In this document: positions 44,832-54,006 of the stretch, piece after piece | Layout: every line of letters starts with the position of its first letter | How positions within the stretch are numbered: the stretch's first letter is position 1 | Assembly: GCF_014653155.1 (NCBI RefSeq) | Contig: NZ_BNAF01000003.1 | Coordinates: forward strand, 124,001-188,000 | Origin: Sphingobacterium griseoflavum | Lineage (GTDB): Bacteria > Bacteroidota > Bacteroidia > Sphingobacteriales > Sphingobacteriaceae | Direction: 5' to 3' | DNA: 64,000 nucleotides | Notes under the pieces: model-generated | Told to the model about the DNA's origin: nothing | The model's database searches: none | The model's input: the letters and a program-made list of their open reading frames with translations, nothing else | Program-made: the position numbers and the translations under genes

Positions 44832-45122
44832 TTATAATTCAACATAAATTTCTGACATTCCTTTATCACCTCTTTGATAACCAGGGCGTGGTCCGTCAAA
44901 ATGGTCTTCGGTAACTGTAATATCGTCGGCTTTACCCAGATCATACATTTTCCAACCAAATTTTCCTGTGGAGCTATATCCACCAATTTGAAATGCACGT
45001 AGCCCTTCGTTCCCTGCTGTTGTTTCTCCATAGCAATGGGGTTCAACTACTCTTAATTCTCCATCATAGTAAAATTCTATTACTTTCTGATTTTCAATTG
45101 CATAAATGATTTCTTTGTTCAT
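44832..45122 (-). CDS. Stand-alone WYL-like domain protein
   Basis: A 96-residue protein: IIYAIENQKVIEFYYDGELRVVEPHCYGET, LRAFQIGGYSSTGKFGWKMYDLG and DDITVTEDHF reproduce the order of the ligand-sensing WYL domain (Sm-like barrel) without a helix-turn-helix. WYL domains regulate defence genes and are thought to sense nucleic-acid fragments. As first gene of the WYL-like/KTSC-like/OLD unit it may sense infection and control the nuclease. Function is inferred. Confidence 0.65.
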   Translation of the reverse strand: MNKEIIYAIENQKVIEFYYDGELRVVEPHCYGETTAGNEGLRAFQIGGYSSTGKFGWKMYDLGKADDITVTEDHFDGPRPGYQRGDKGMSEIYVEL

Positions 45123-45180
45123 GATTTTGTTGTTTATTTAAATGGTTACTTATAATTGATTGTTGGTGTTTACTCTGCGT

Positions 45181-45254
45181 GAGGGATAGTAGCGTAAAGC
45201 CCGCAGCGTAGCGAGGACTTGTAGCGGATAGCCCGACCCGAAGGGGCACGCCCA
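45181..45254. repeat. GC-rich structured intergenic sequence
   Basis: This 74-nt stretch (AGCGTAAAGCCCGCAGCGTA..., ACTTGTAGCGGATAGCCCG, CCCGAAGGGGCACGCCC) is much richer in G+C than its A/T-rich surroundings and can fold through CCC/GGG pairings. Similar AAAGCCC...ACTTGTAGCGGATAGCCCG sequences are familiar as interspersed intergenic repeats in Bacteroidota. It lies between the SbcC stop and the WYL-like gene. It is not a tRNA. Confidence 0.5.
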
Positions 45255-45279
45255 AATACATAATATATCAATGTTGTTT

Positions 45280-48200
45280 TCATACGCTTATCACTTCCAC
45301 TTTACTCTTCCCACTCTGCTGCTTACTCACCTTAATCTGCACAGGAATCCTTTCCGTCATTTCCTGCACATGGGAGATGACGCCTACTTTACGCCCCTGA
45401 TTGTGCAACCTTTCTAAGGCATCCATAGCGATATTGAGCGTGGTAGGATCTAAGGAACCAAAACCTTCGTCAATAAACAGGGATTCTACTTTCATACGAC
45501 TGGAGGATAAGGAGGCGAGGCCCAGGGCGAGGGCAAGCGACACCAGGAATGATTCTCCGCCCGAAAGGGAGTAAACGGTGCGCACTTCATCGCCCATGTC
45601 TTGATCTACCACCTGCAGGCCAAGTGATGCGGGAATGCGCTCGATTTTGTAGCGGCTGGTGAGTGCCTGTAAATGGATGTTGGCATAGCCCAGCAATACG
45701 TCGAGGGTGTATTCTTGTGCAATCTGGCGGAATTTTTTACCGTCGGCCGAGCCTATGATTTCGTTGAGTTTGCTCCAGTTTTCTGTAATGGCGGCTTGTG
45801 CTGCGATGGTTTTTAGCAGGTCGCCTATTTTATTTTTATTGGCTTCGTTTTGTTGCAGTTGGAAGTGGTTTTCTCCTTTTTTATGTTTCTTTTGTTCTGC
45901 TTCTGATTTAGCTATGTTGTTAAGGGCATTCAGTTCCTGAAGTGGCCGTCCCGATAAATAATTTTGTTTATGGGTGTCGAAAGCTTGTTTTCGTTCTGCA
46001 AGAATGCTGTTAGCTTTGGTCACTTCCTCTTCAATGGTTTGCAATGCCGTTCGCTCTGTAGTTATCCAATCGTTGCTCAACGCCAATAATTCGTGGAGTG
46101 CTTCTATGTTTAGCGATTGATTGTTTTTTTGGTTGAAATCGTTAAGCCAATCCTGCATTTTTTGTGATGCGTTTTGGGCTTCGGTTTCTAAAGTTGTTAG
46201 TGTGACTGTTAGTTCTTCTTTTTGGGTATGAGCTTTGGTGCTGTCAATGTTAAGTTGCTGCTGGTTTTCTTTTAGTTGCTCGAGCTGCTGCTGGGCTTCG
46301 TTTAGGGCCAGCTTTAACTTTACTTCGATTGCATCAGCAGGTTGTCCTTCAAACAGGGCATTGCGCTGTTGGGTCAGGTTCTGATGGATGTTATGTTGTG
46401 CCAGGTGGGCTTCCGCTTTTTTGCCGACTTCGGAGGCTAGGCTTTTGGCTTGATTTTCCAATTCTTTTAGCGTTGCTTCTAGTGCTACTTTTTGATGTGC
46501 GTATTGCTCCAGTTTTTCGTTGTTTTCTTTCCAGTTGCGGGCGAATTTGTCAATACGTTCTTCAAAATCAATAGGGTTGGCTTTCCAGTTTGCCATCCAG
46601 TCTGAAGCGGTAAAATAGGGTGTGAGGAGCTGTTCTACACTGTCGAGATCAGCGTTTGCTTTGTTTTGTTCTTTTGTGTTGCTGCTTTGCTGTTCGTGAT
46701 AAACAGCTAGTTTGTTTTGGATGTCTTTTATTTGGTTGGCAAGGCCGTCTGTATTTTCTTTTAGCTGGTCTATTTGGGTTTTGGCGATTTCCAGTTGTTG
46801 CTTTTTATCTGTATAAGTCTGTATTTGTGCCAGCAAATCGGCTTGTTTGGTTTTGAGAGATTGCAATTTGTCTTCTATCCAGTCTGCTTTTTTAGCATCG
46901 GCTATGGCCTGGCTTTCTTGGGCGCTATCGAACTGTTCCCAATCTTGCTTTTTGGTTGCTAATGCCAATTGTTTGGCTGTAATGTCTTCACTCTGGCGTT
47001 GGATGGTTTTCTGTAGCGCGTTACTTTCCTGTTCTAAGGCATTGTGCTGGCTATGGCTCGCGAGATAGCTTTGTTCTTTTTCTTGATAGGATTTTTCGAG
47101 TTGTGCCAATACATTTTGTAATTGTGGATTATGCACGGCATAGGGATGACTGGTGCTGCCACACACGGGGCAGGGTTGATCATCAACTAAAGCATCCCTG
47201 AGGGTTTCTACATTTTCTGCGGATGCGAGGCGTGCTTGCTGCAAGAGTTGGTAAACTGTGTCTTTTTGCGCCTTTTCTAAAGGCAGTTGCTGGGTTAGTT
47301 TCTGTAGAGTTTGCTGTTTTGTTTGATAATCTGCTTCGTCTTTTAATTGTTTCTGGTTTAGGGTTTCTAATTCTGTAAGGGCATTATAAAGCATTTGCCA
47401 ATGGGCATGTGCCTGTATGGTGTTTTCTACCTGACGGTCTGTTTCGGCTTTATCAAAATTTAAGGTTTCGATTTGCGTCAATAACAATGCTTTGGTTTGC
47501 GTACCGTAGCTCTTTTTTAGGTTGTCTAAGCTTTCTGATTGCAGCTTCCAATTGGTCTCAATCGTTGTCTTTTGGGCTTCGTCTGCCTTTATTTTATCCT
47601 GTAACCGAGCCAGGTTTGCAGCAGAGGTTTGCAGGGTTTCCAAAAGCTTTTGGGCATCCTGTAGTTTAGACAGGATGAGGTCTTTGTTTTCGGCAATCGG
47701 GCTACGGTCTGCGTGTTCTGTTTTCCAGTCGGTAATGTTTTTTATTTGGGTAAAAAGATTGTTGAATTCTTCTTGTTTAGCGGTTAGTGCTTCTTGATGT
47801 TTCTGGTTGGCTTCAGTAGCATTTTCAGCGTCGTCTTTGAGTTTTTGTACTTGTTCTTTTTTCTCCGCCATTAGGGTGTCGAGTTTCCTTGCCTGTTCCA
47901 ATAGAGGCAGGGCATCCGTAAGGACTTTGTTTTTTTCTGAAAGATGGTTTTGTGCCAGTTCCAATTGCTTTTCGAGGTTTTGTTTTTGCTCTTGCAAGGT
48001 GGCTAGGGTTGCTTTTAGTGTTGTAAAAGCTGCTGTTTTCTCGGCATGCTGCTGTTGTGCATGTTTCAGGGCATCTGCCCAGCTTCTGGTTAGCTGTGCC
48101 TGCTCTACGGTATGCAGTTTTTGCTTGGGTGACGAGGCTAGTGTTTTAGCTTCAGTGGCCTGTTGTACTGCTGCCTGGGCTTCATCGTAGCTGGTTTGCA

Positions 48201-49014
48201 GTTTGGCGAGCTGTTCGTACCAGCCGATTTCTGCGGTTAGTTTTTCGATGTCTTTTTCCAGACTTTTGATCTCAGCTTCGAGGGTTTCTTGTTCGTCTAA
48301 CAGGGATTTTAGTTCGTTATCGGTAAGGGTAATGATGCCTTCTTTGCGCAGATTGAGTTCACGCAGCAAGAGGTCTTCTGCTTTGTGTTTTTCGTAAATC
48401 TTTTTCGAGATTTCGGAATAGATGTGCGTTCCTGTCAATTTTTCGAGCAAGGAGGATTTTTCGTCTCTGTTGGCTTTCATAAAGGCGGTAAAATCGCCTT
48501 GCGCCAATAGTACGGATCGGGTAAATTGTTCAAAGTTTAGGCCAACAAGTCGTGCTATTTCGTTTAGGATTTCTTGTTTTTTGCCTGATATATCGGTGTT
48601 GGTGTTGATGTTTTTTAAGGTGATGTTGTCTGATTGCATGTTGCCATCGGCCATATTTCGGGCTCGTCTTACACTCCAGGTCGCGCGGTAGTGTTGCGTG
48701 TCTGTGCCTACAAAATCTACTTCGGCAAATCCGTCAGCCGTTCCGTCACGTAGGATGCTGCGTACGTCTCCCTGGTTTAAGGTGCTGCCCTGTACATCGC
48801 GGATTTCTATTCCCATTTCTTTTGCCTGCAGGTATCTGGGCGTTTTCCCGTATAGGGCAAGGCAAAGGGCATCTAATATGGTAGATTTTCCTGCGCCAGT
48901 GGCACCAGTGATGGCAAATATTCCAGCCGAGCATAGCGGCTCGGCCGTAAAGTCGATTTCGGTAGTTCCTTCCAGTGAGGCGAGGTTTTTGATACGTATG
49001 GCTAGTATTTTCAT
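45280..49014 (-). CDS. sbcC: SbcC, ATPase subunit of the SbcCD nuclease
   Basis: A 1244-residue SMC-like ATPase (somewhat longer than the ~1050 of E. coli). Walker A GATGAGKSTILDALCLALYG is at residues about 36-55; long coiled coils follow, with the zinc hook CPVCGSTSHP near residue 620 that joins two molecules, then a return coil and the C-terminal SLSGGESFLVSLALALGLASL signature with Walker B LFIDEGFGSLD. With SbcD it opens DNA hairpins and blocked ends during replication and repair. The SbcD stop is one base upstream. Confidence 0.95.
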   Translation of the reverse strand: MKILAIRIKNLASLEGTTEIDFTAEPLCSAGIFAITGATGAGKSTILDALCLALYGKTPRYLQAKEMGIEIRDVQGSTLNQGDVRSILRDGTADGFAEVDFVGTDTQHYRATWSVRRARNMADGNMQSDNITLKNINTNTDISGKKQEILNEIARLVGLNFEQFTRSVLLAQGDFTAFMKANRDEKSSLLEKLTGTHIYSEISKKIYEKHKAEDLLLRELNLRKEGIITLTDNELKSLLDEQETLEAEIKSLEKDIEKLTAEIGWYEQLAKLQTSYDEAQAAVQQATEAKTLASSPKQKLHTVEQAQLTRSWADALKHAQQQHAEKTAAFTTLKATLATLQEQKQNLEKQLELAQNHLSEKNKVLTDALPLLEQARKLDTLMAEKKEQVQKLKDDAENATEANQKHQEALTAKQEEFNNLFTQIKNITDWKTEHADRSPIAENKDLILSKLQDAQKLLETLQTSAANLARLQDKIKADEAQKTTIETNWKLQSESLDNLKKSYGTQTKALLLTQIETLNFDKAETDRQVENTIQAHAHWQMLYNALTELETLNQKQLKDEADYQTKQQTLQKLTQQLPLEKAQKDTVYQLLQQARLASAENVETLRDALVDDQPCPVCGSTSHPYAVHNPQLQNVLAQLEKSYQEKEQSYLASHSQHNALEQESNALQKTIQRQSEDITAKQLALATKKQDWEQFDSAQESQAIADAKKADWIEDKLQSLKTKQADLLAQIQTYTDKKQQLEIAKTQIDQLKENTDGLANQIKDIQNKLAVYHEQQSSNTKEQNKANADLDSVEQLLTPYFTASDWMANWKANPIDFEERIDKFARNWKENNEKLEQYAHQKVALEATLKELENQAKSLASEVGKKAEAHLAQHNIHQNLTQQRNALFEGQPADAIEVKLKLALNEAQQQLEQLKENQQQLNIDSTKAHTQKEELTVTLTTLETEAQNASQKMQDWLNDFNQKNNQSLNIEALHELLALSNDWITTERTALQTIEEEVTKANSILAERKQAFDTHKQNYLSGRPLQELNALNNIAKSEAEQKKHKKGENHFQLQQNEANKNKIGDLLKTIAAQAAITENWSKLNEIIGSADGKKFRQIAQEYTLDVLLGYANIHLQALTSRYKIERIPASLGLQVVDQDMGDEVRTVYSLSGGESFLVSLALALGLASLSSSRMKVESLFIDEGFGSLDPTTLNIAMDALERLHNQGRKVGVISHVQEMTERIPVQIKVSKQQSGKSKVEVISV

Positions 49015-49015
49015 T

Positions 49016-50257
49016 TTATTCGGCTGCTTGATTTATTTCCTGTGCTACTTGTTGAAAGAGTTGCAGGATTTCGGTGGGTACTTCGCTATTGTATCTGGAT
49101 TGGTATGTTTTGCCGAATACGTCAACGGGCTGTAGTTCGTTGAGTTTTTCGGGTGTGATAAATTCCTGTGCTTCATGTGTCGAAGCGGGGTATTTTACAT
49201 CGATTTTGGCTAATTTGACTTTTTTGCCTGCCAATGCGGTTTCTATTTTATGGCGTAAGGCGGGTTCGGGCCCTTCGAGCAATACCCGTACTTCGAGATA
49301 GGGAGTTGTTTCGGGAGTTGAATCTTTCTGAGGCAGTTGTTCTAACAGCGCTATAACTTCATGCAGTGGCTGATGGCTTAGCGGAACTCTTTGCAGGGGT
49401 ACAAATAGCGGGATTTCCACGCTTTCGAGGTTACTGATTTCCTGGTCGAGTTCAAAAATGATGATCTGATGTTTGTAATTGAGTTCTGAAAAGGACATGG
49501 GTAAGGGGCTGCCCGAGTAGCGGATGTGTTCTTTACCGCCTATTTTCTGGGCTTTGTGAATGTGCCCTAGGGCTACGTATTTGATGTCGGGATGAAAAGC
49601 AGTGGCAGGAATACATTCCACACCTCCCATGATAAGGCGTTCAGTTTTGTCGAGGTCGGTTATTTCTGCATGGTGGGTGTGCAGGTGTCCCATGGCAATG
49701 ATGCTTTGTCCGTCTTGCTTTTTCTGTTCGGCATATTTGAATGCTTCGTTGTATAATGCGGTTACGCCTTCGGTATAGGGGTTGGCACTGTCTGGCAGGG
49801 CTGGATAGTCGCCCATACGCAGGAACGGTATGGCAAGGCAGTGTATTTTGGTATTTCCTGCGGCATCGTGTATGGGTATGATTAGTTTTTCGTAATCGAT
49901 ATTGCCTTCTGGGTCTTTTTCAACAAGTCCTATAATGTGGACGTTAGAGGATTGCAGCAGTGGTTTTGGAGCCTCTAGTCGTGAAGCGGAATCGTGATTG
50001 CCAGCTGTGATGATAATTTGTAAGCCTGGATTTGCTGTTGTGGCCTGGTTCAGAAAGGTGTAGAACATTCTGATGGACTGTGCCGACGGATTGGATATGT
50101 CGAATATATCTCCGCTGATGAGCAGGACATCGATTTGTTGGGTTTGTAAAAGCTGTACGAGCCAGTTTAGGAACTGCTGGTGTTCGTAGCTGCGGTCGTA
50201 TTCGTGAAATAACTGGCCTATGTGCCAGTCTGCTGTATGGAGGAATTTTAGGCTCAT
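49016..50257 (-). CDS. sbcD: SbcD, nuclease subunit of the SbcCD complex
   Basis: A 413-residue Mre11-like nuclease. All metallophosphoesterase motifs are present: LHTADWHIGQLF (residues 6-17), LISGDIFDIS, ITAGNHDSASRL, AMGHLHTHH and ALGHIHKAQ. The C-terminal part binds SbcC. It is one base upstream of sbcC, the usual arrangement. It is the first gene of a minus-strand run that continues through sbcC. Confidence 0.95.
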   Translation of the reverse strand: MSLKFLHTADWHIGQLFHEYDRSYEHQQFLNWLVQLLQTQQIDVLLISGDIFDISNPSAQSIRMFYTFLNQATTANPGLQIIITAGNHDSASRLEAPKPLLQSSNVHIIGLVEKDPEGNIDYEKLIIPIHDAAGNTKIHCLAIPFLRMGDYPALPDSANPYTEGVTALYNEAFKYAEQKKQDGQSIIAMGHLHTHHAEITDLDKTERLIMGGVECIPATAFHPDIKYVALGHIHKAQKIGGKEHIRYSGSPLPMSFSELNYKHQIIIFELDQEISNLESVEIPLFVPLQRVPLSHQPLHEVIALLEQLPQKDSTPETTPYLEVRVLLEGPEPALRHKIETALAGKKVKLAKIDVKYPASTHEAQEFITPEKLNELQPVDVFGKTYQSRYNSEVPTEILQLFQQVAQEINQAAE

Positions 50258-50723
50258 TATTGTCTTTGTCCTTTTTTAATCGTTGAAATACTATTGCTTA
50301 ATTGTTATCAACAAATAGTTATGAACATGACCCCAAAAAAGAGCGAGCATAGCGTAACAATGTATACATTTGCTAGATACGTGTTCATAAGCAGTTTCGG
50401 ATTACGGTTAATAATCTTTGTCCAATCTACACACATTATTTGTTAATTCAAAAATATTTGTGATAACAAATAGTCTTTGTAGCTTACAACCTACACAAGA
50501 TTGTGGCAGCGAATTAATTTTATTACAAAACAATGTGGTATCTTAACCCTTAAACCCATCCTTTTGTATCGACATTGCATCAACTGTAAATCGCCTCCAT
50601 CCTATTCGTCACTATTAATATCATAAAAGTATCCAAATCAATTTATGGAAGAATATGGGAAACCGTAAATCCGTTTTTGACAGAGATATATAGACTTATT
50701 TCAGGTCAAATAATAGTATAAAC
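50258..50723. other. Intergenic region before the secretion island
   Basis: 466 nt, A/T-rich, without a recognisable gene. It carries the sbcD promoter on the minus strand and ends in a SusC fragment, so the boundary with the secretion island may be a recombination junction. Confidence 0.45.
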
Positions 50724-51048
50724 CTGTAAACCTTTAACAGGCCAGTCAGGACAGCACTTTTGGGGGCGCGTGGATGTATACAATAAAAATTCTGCTGATC
50801 TGTTTGCGCTCATCCCAAAGGATGATGCAACACACGGATTCTATTCGGTATATGCCAATTCAGCAGAAATGAACACCAAGGGGATCGATCTGCAACTAAA
50901 CGGGCAGGCAAACATCGGCAGGGTGAACTGGCAGGCGAACCTCAATTACTCCCACAACAGGAACCGCGTGACACGATACCTTATGCCGAGGGCGACAAGG
51001 GGCAACGTCTACCGCAAAGTCTTTAAAGCTGCGGGTGATGTCGTGTAA
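50724..51048 (+). pseudogene. SusC-type TonB receptor fragment
   Basis: An open frame of about 108 codons, bounded by stops, without an ATG at its beginning. FWGRVDVYNKNSADLFALIP, YSVYANSAEMNTKGIDLQL and NWQANLNYSHNRNRVTRY match the late barrel strands of SusC proteins (DVYNK...DLL; N-x-AEM-x-x-x-G-x-E/D). Both the plug and C-terminal barrel end are missing. It is a relic, convergent with the 51053 gene. Confidence 0.8.
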
Positions 51049-51052
51049 TTTT

Positions 51053-51883
51053 CTAATTTGGTTTTTCTTTGTTTGTGGATTTTGCTAACGGAGCGTCGCT
51101 ATACGTGATGAGGCATATTACTCCTTCGTTTTTTTTGGGACTTGATTGCTTTGATCTAAAATTCAGAGTTACATAAGCTACATCGTCAAGGCTATACTTA
51201 GCCAATTCATTTATTTCAAGATATTTAGTTCCATTGATACAAATATCTGAATGATAGTCAAACGAGTTTTTTGCGTATTCTGCCTCACTTAGCAAGTTCC
51301 GCAATCTTTTTACAAAAATCGTTAATCTGAAATCCCCATCATGACCGATTTCTCTCTTCAATTCAATAGGCTGTTTGCTTACAGGCTGTGCAACTTTGGA
51401 GTTCGAGCTTGAGCTCAAAAATAAACGTAAAACGCCTACTTCTGCCATATTTCCGTACACTGCACGTCCAAAAGATGATTTATCAAGGGAAATGGACAAG
51501 GAGTCGAGTTCGTTAACATCTATTCCGACAAGATCTTTAAGAGGTACTTCTTTCGCTGTATTATTGATAAAGACACCCGTTATTTTTTTTCTAATAGGCA
51601 TTGGATCCCTCACCATTTTCGAGATCATTTCTGAACTATTTTCTCGATCTGAAATCGAGCTATGATCATGAGATTTTCCAGCTTTGATCTGCTCACTAAG
51701 TTCGGTGGTTTCCTGACCTTTTTGCTCCACAATGATGGCTAGTTCGCAAACCAATTTATAAAGTGTGCTGTCATTTGAAACGGGAATCGAGCATTCCTTA
51801 CAATCAGGCATTGCATGCGCGTTGATTGTAGCTGATACCAGCATAGAAAAACATGCAAAAAAAATATAGATTTTATTTTTCAT
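51053..51883 (-). CDS. Exported protein with TonB-plug-like repeats; partner of the GG-leader metallopeptidase
   Basis: A 276-residue protein with signal peptide (IYIFFACFSMLVSATINAHA) and a CKEC pair near the mature N-terminus. After a helical region come two similar segments: ITGVFINNTAKEVPLKDL...VYGNMAEVGVLRLFLS (about 105-165) and ICINGTKYLEINELAKY...EGVICLITY (about 218-262). Both resemble the plug pattern 'I-I/V-N/D-G ... DI-x-S-V-x-V ... G-V-I-x-I-T', but without a barrel. It begins 12 nt after the GG-leader protein gene and is probably translated from the same mRNA. An immunity or docking role is inferred. Confidence 0.6.
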   Translation of the reverse strand: MKNKIYIFFACFSMLVSATINAHAMPDCKECSIPVSNDSTLYKLVCELAIIVEQKGQETTELSEQIKAGKSHDHSSISDRENSSEMISKMVRDPMPIRKKITGVFINNTAKEVPLKDLVGIDVNELDSLSISLDKSSFGRAVYGNMAEVGVLRLFLSSSSNSKVAQPVSKQPIELKREIGHDGDFRLTIFVKRLRNLLSEAEYAKNSFDYHSDICINGTKYLEINELAKYSLDDVAYVTLNFRSKQSSPKKNEGVICLITYSDAPLAKSTNKEKPN

Positions 51884-51895
51884 ATCATATTCATT

Positions 51896-52804
51896 TTAAC
51901 CGTGAACAGGACAGCTACCACCCTGCGAAGTTAAGTTATCATAAACTCCAGGATGCTCTGCCCTAATATCCGCTTCTGTAGCGATCTTAGGTGAATTTGC
52001 CGCACCTGCTCCGAAGTCGTATTGTAATTGATACGCGGCAATCTCATCTTCCATTCCGACCATGGTAGGTACACCGTTAGCGTCAAAACCAATTTCGCCA
52101 TTTATCATTTGGAATGCGTGATACAGTTCATGGACTAACATTTCATCTTCAGAGAATCCACCATGTGCGTCAATTGTTATCACGTATTGACCGTTTTCTG
52201 CCTTACCAAATCCTCCTTGGATAGTACTACTATTTGCGCCGAGATTACCCCGTTCAACCCGAAAACTGTAACCTGAGTTTTCTATACTATCAATCATATT
52301 TATAATTTTGTCATAAGTAGCGAGCTGTCTCGCGATACTTTCCTCGGTAACGGATGGGTTGTTCGCTATCAGGCTAGCTTTGTTGTCGATCAAACTTTTC
52401 ATCTGACTAGTAACGTTTCCGCCTAATTTGGAAAGTAAACTATTAGGATCGCTTATTCCACTTGGTAAACCTAGAGGCTTAGGACTTGAAAGCTCACACG
52501 TACATTCTTCTTCCGGTTCCTCAGGATCAGGCTGTTCAGCTGGATCTGGTCCACCAGTCTCATTATCGTCCCACCAATCGGGTTCCTGCCAAGGTTCCTC
52601 GTCTTCTCCCCAGTTATCGTCTTCGTTATCCGGCCATTCATCTTCCCAAGGATCTTCTGGGGGCTCGATGATAACTTCTTCTAGCTCTCCACCATCGATC
52701 GTATCGTCGCTATTTCCACCTTTAAGCTTGAAAAGCTCATTTACTGGCAAATCCTCAATATGATCATTGATATTGAAGAAATTAAGAGTAGGTTTTCTAT
52801 TCAT
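51896..52804 (-). CDS. Double-glycine-leader exported protein with HExxH metallopeptidase-like domain (1)
   Basis: A 302-residue protein in three parts. Residues 1-30 are a GG leader: FFNI (9-12), EDLP (17-20), LFKLKGG (24-30), to be cut after Gly30 by a C39 peptidase. Residues about 31-100 are an extremely acidic, Trp/Pro-rich linker (EDPWEDEWPDNEDDNW...), ending in CTC. Residues about 105-302 form a helical domain with HELYH at 225-229 and EDEIAAYQLQ about 27 residues later, which would supply a glutamate metal ligand as in gluzincins. The leader is nearly superimposable on that of the 58394 protein. It is the last but one gene of the unit that also encodes the cytidylyltransferase and LicD protein. 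A secreted toxin or surface protease is inferred. Confidence 0.75.
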   Translation of the reverse strand: MNRKPTLNFFNINDHIEDLPVNELFKLKGGNSDDTIDGGELEEVIIEPPEDPWEDEWPDNEDDNWGEDEEPWQEPDWWDDNETGGPDPAEQPDPEEPEEECTCELSSPKPLGLPSGISDPNSLLSKLGGNVTSQMKSLIDNKASLIANNPSVTEESIARQLATYDKIINMIDSIENSGYSFRVERGNLGANSSTIQGGFGKAENGQYVITIDAHGGFSEDEMLVHELYHAFQMINGEIGFDANGVPTMVGMEDEIAAYQLQYDFGAGAANSPKIATEADIRAEHPGVYDNLTSQGGSCPVHG

Positions 52805-52806
52805 TT

Positions 52807-54006
52807 CTATTTAAAGTCTATAAATTCACCCTGTGTATTCGTTAATATTGGAGCAGTTATCTGGCGTACAGCATGTTGCTTATACTTATGTGACCAAGAA
52901 AATATCTTGATCTGCTCGCGCCAACCATCATACATCGTATCCAAAATTTCAACTGATCTGTTGGGAAGAGAAAATGAGCTCCCTTCAAATTTAATAGTAG
53001 CGGGCGGGTAATATGTTTGATAGCTAAAACGGTATCCATCATTTGTTGTTACTGCATCGTCAATTCCAAAGGCGTCCAATAACCAAATGTCCACGAAGGG
53101 AAAGGTATATTCGAAGCCCTCAACTTTGTGCCCTCCGGGCTTCCATATCTTAAAGTATTTTTCACCAGTTTTTTTCCAAGTCCATTCGGTAATGTTGTAT
53201 GTTCCGTCCCTTTCAATCATGTCAAGCAAAACAACTACATCTTTTTTATTGACCATTAGGTCGACATCATCATCCCAGTGCATGATGCCTTTATGTCTAA
53301 CAGCTCCAAGCAACGTACCTGCGTGAAGAAATATATCAATATTTGCACTTTCCGCAAGGTCAGAAATGAAAGAGAGAAGTTTGCGTACTTGATTTAGTTC
53401 ATCAATATCCCACACTTTAAAGTTATTAACGTAACTTATCACTGTATCTTTTCTAGCGATATAACTAACGGAATTCTGTTCCTCAAATCGAAACCAGTCG
53501 GTTTCCGCATATAGCAATTGAACGTTTCCGCCTATCCCATTCTCTAAAATGAACTCATCAAGCGGTGCCGTGATCGGATTGCTGAACTTAATCAATTGAT
53601 GAACACCATATCTACTTAAAAAATAGATGTGTGAACCCCAATATAATCCAAACCTACTAATGCAGATCGGCAGCACGGCGGTATTTTCTGCATGAACTTT
53701 GTCAAATGGAAAAAAAACGTCCCAACCAGCAGTCAATTGACTTAGTTCGTTAAGGATATCAGACTCAGCAATTGTCAGTTCTAAACCGTCTTCATAAATT
53801 AAACAATACTCGTCGGTTGATTTTGATAGAAAATCTTCCCAGATGGTTTTGTTGACTTCAAACCACTGTTCTTCTTTTCTTGAAATCGGAACGCCGTATT
53901 TATTTTGAAACAACGAATCATTTTTTTCATATTGTCTTGACTCATACTCGTCAAGACCTTTAATGTACGTGAATTGCTTTGTAATCCTGTATGTTGCTAA
54001 TTTCAT
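52807..54006 (-). CDS. LicD-family phosphotransferase with GT25-like N-terminus
   Basis: About 399 residues from 54006 (54021 is an alternative); the start overlaps the preceding gene by 47 nt. The C-terminal half is LicD: IDIFLHAGTLLGAVRHKGIMHWDDDVDLMV (residues about 232-261) with the DDDxD metal site. LicD/fukutin proteins transfer phosphocholine or polyol phosphate from CDP-activated donors. Residues about 45-195 resemble a GT25-like glycosyltransferase (KTIWEDFLSKSTDEYCLIYEDGLELT, WDVFFPFDK, HIYFLSRYGVHQLI, PLDEFILEN). With the cytidylyltransferase upstream it can form a donor-plus-transferase pair, possibly acting on the exported protein encoded 2 nt downstream. Confidence 0.7.
   Translation of the reverse strand: MKLATYRITKQFTYIKGLDEYESRQYEKNDSLFQNKYGVPISRKEEQWFEVNKTIWEDFLSKSTDEYCLIYEDGLELTIAESDILNELSQLTAGWDVFFPFDKVHAENTAVLPICISRFGLYWGSHIYFLSRYGVHQLIKFSNPITAPLDEFILENGIGGNVQLLYAETDWFRFEEQNSVSYIARKDTVISYVNNFKVWDIDELNQVRKLLSFISDLAESANIDIFLHAGTLLGAVRHKGIMHWDDDVDLMVNKKDVVVLLDMIERDGTYNITEWTWKKTGEKYFKIWKPGGHKVEGFEYTFPFVDIWLLDAFGIDDAVTTNDGYRFSYQTYYPPATIKFEGSSFSLPNRSVEILDTMYDGWREQIKIFSWSHKYKQHAVRQITAPILTNTQGEFIDFK

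Noticed and set aside
44600-45046. 148-residue protein starting at 45046
   Set aside because: The first 76 codons overlap the WYL-like gene in another frame and are not protein-like; the ATG at 44818 gives the complete KTSC-like domain.
45181-45254. tRNA gene
   Set aside because: No acceptor stem, T-loop GTTCGA motif or CCA-type end can be folded.
46329-49135. Many long + strand frames over sbcC and sbcD
   Set aside because: They are antisense shadows of strongly supported minus-strand genes and have Cys/Phe/Leu-rich composition typical of such frames.
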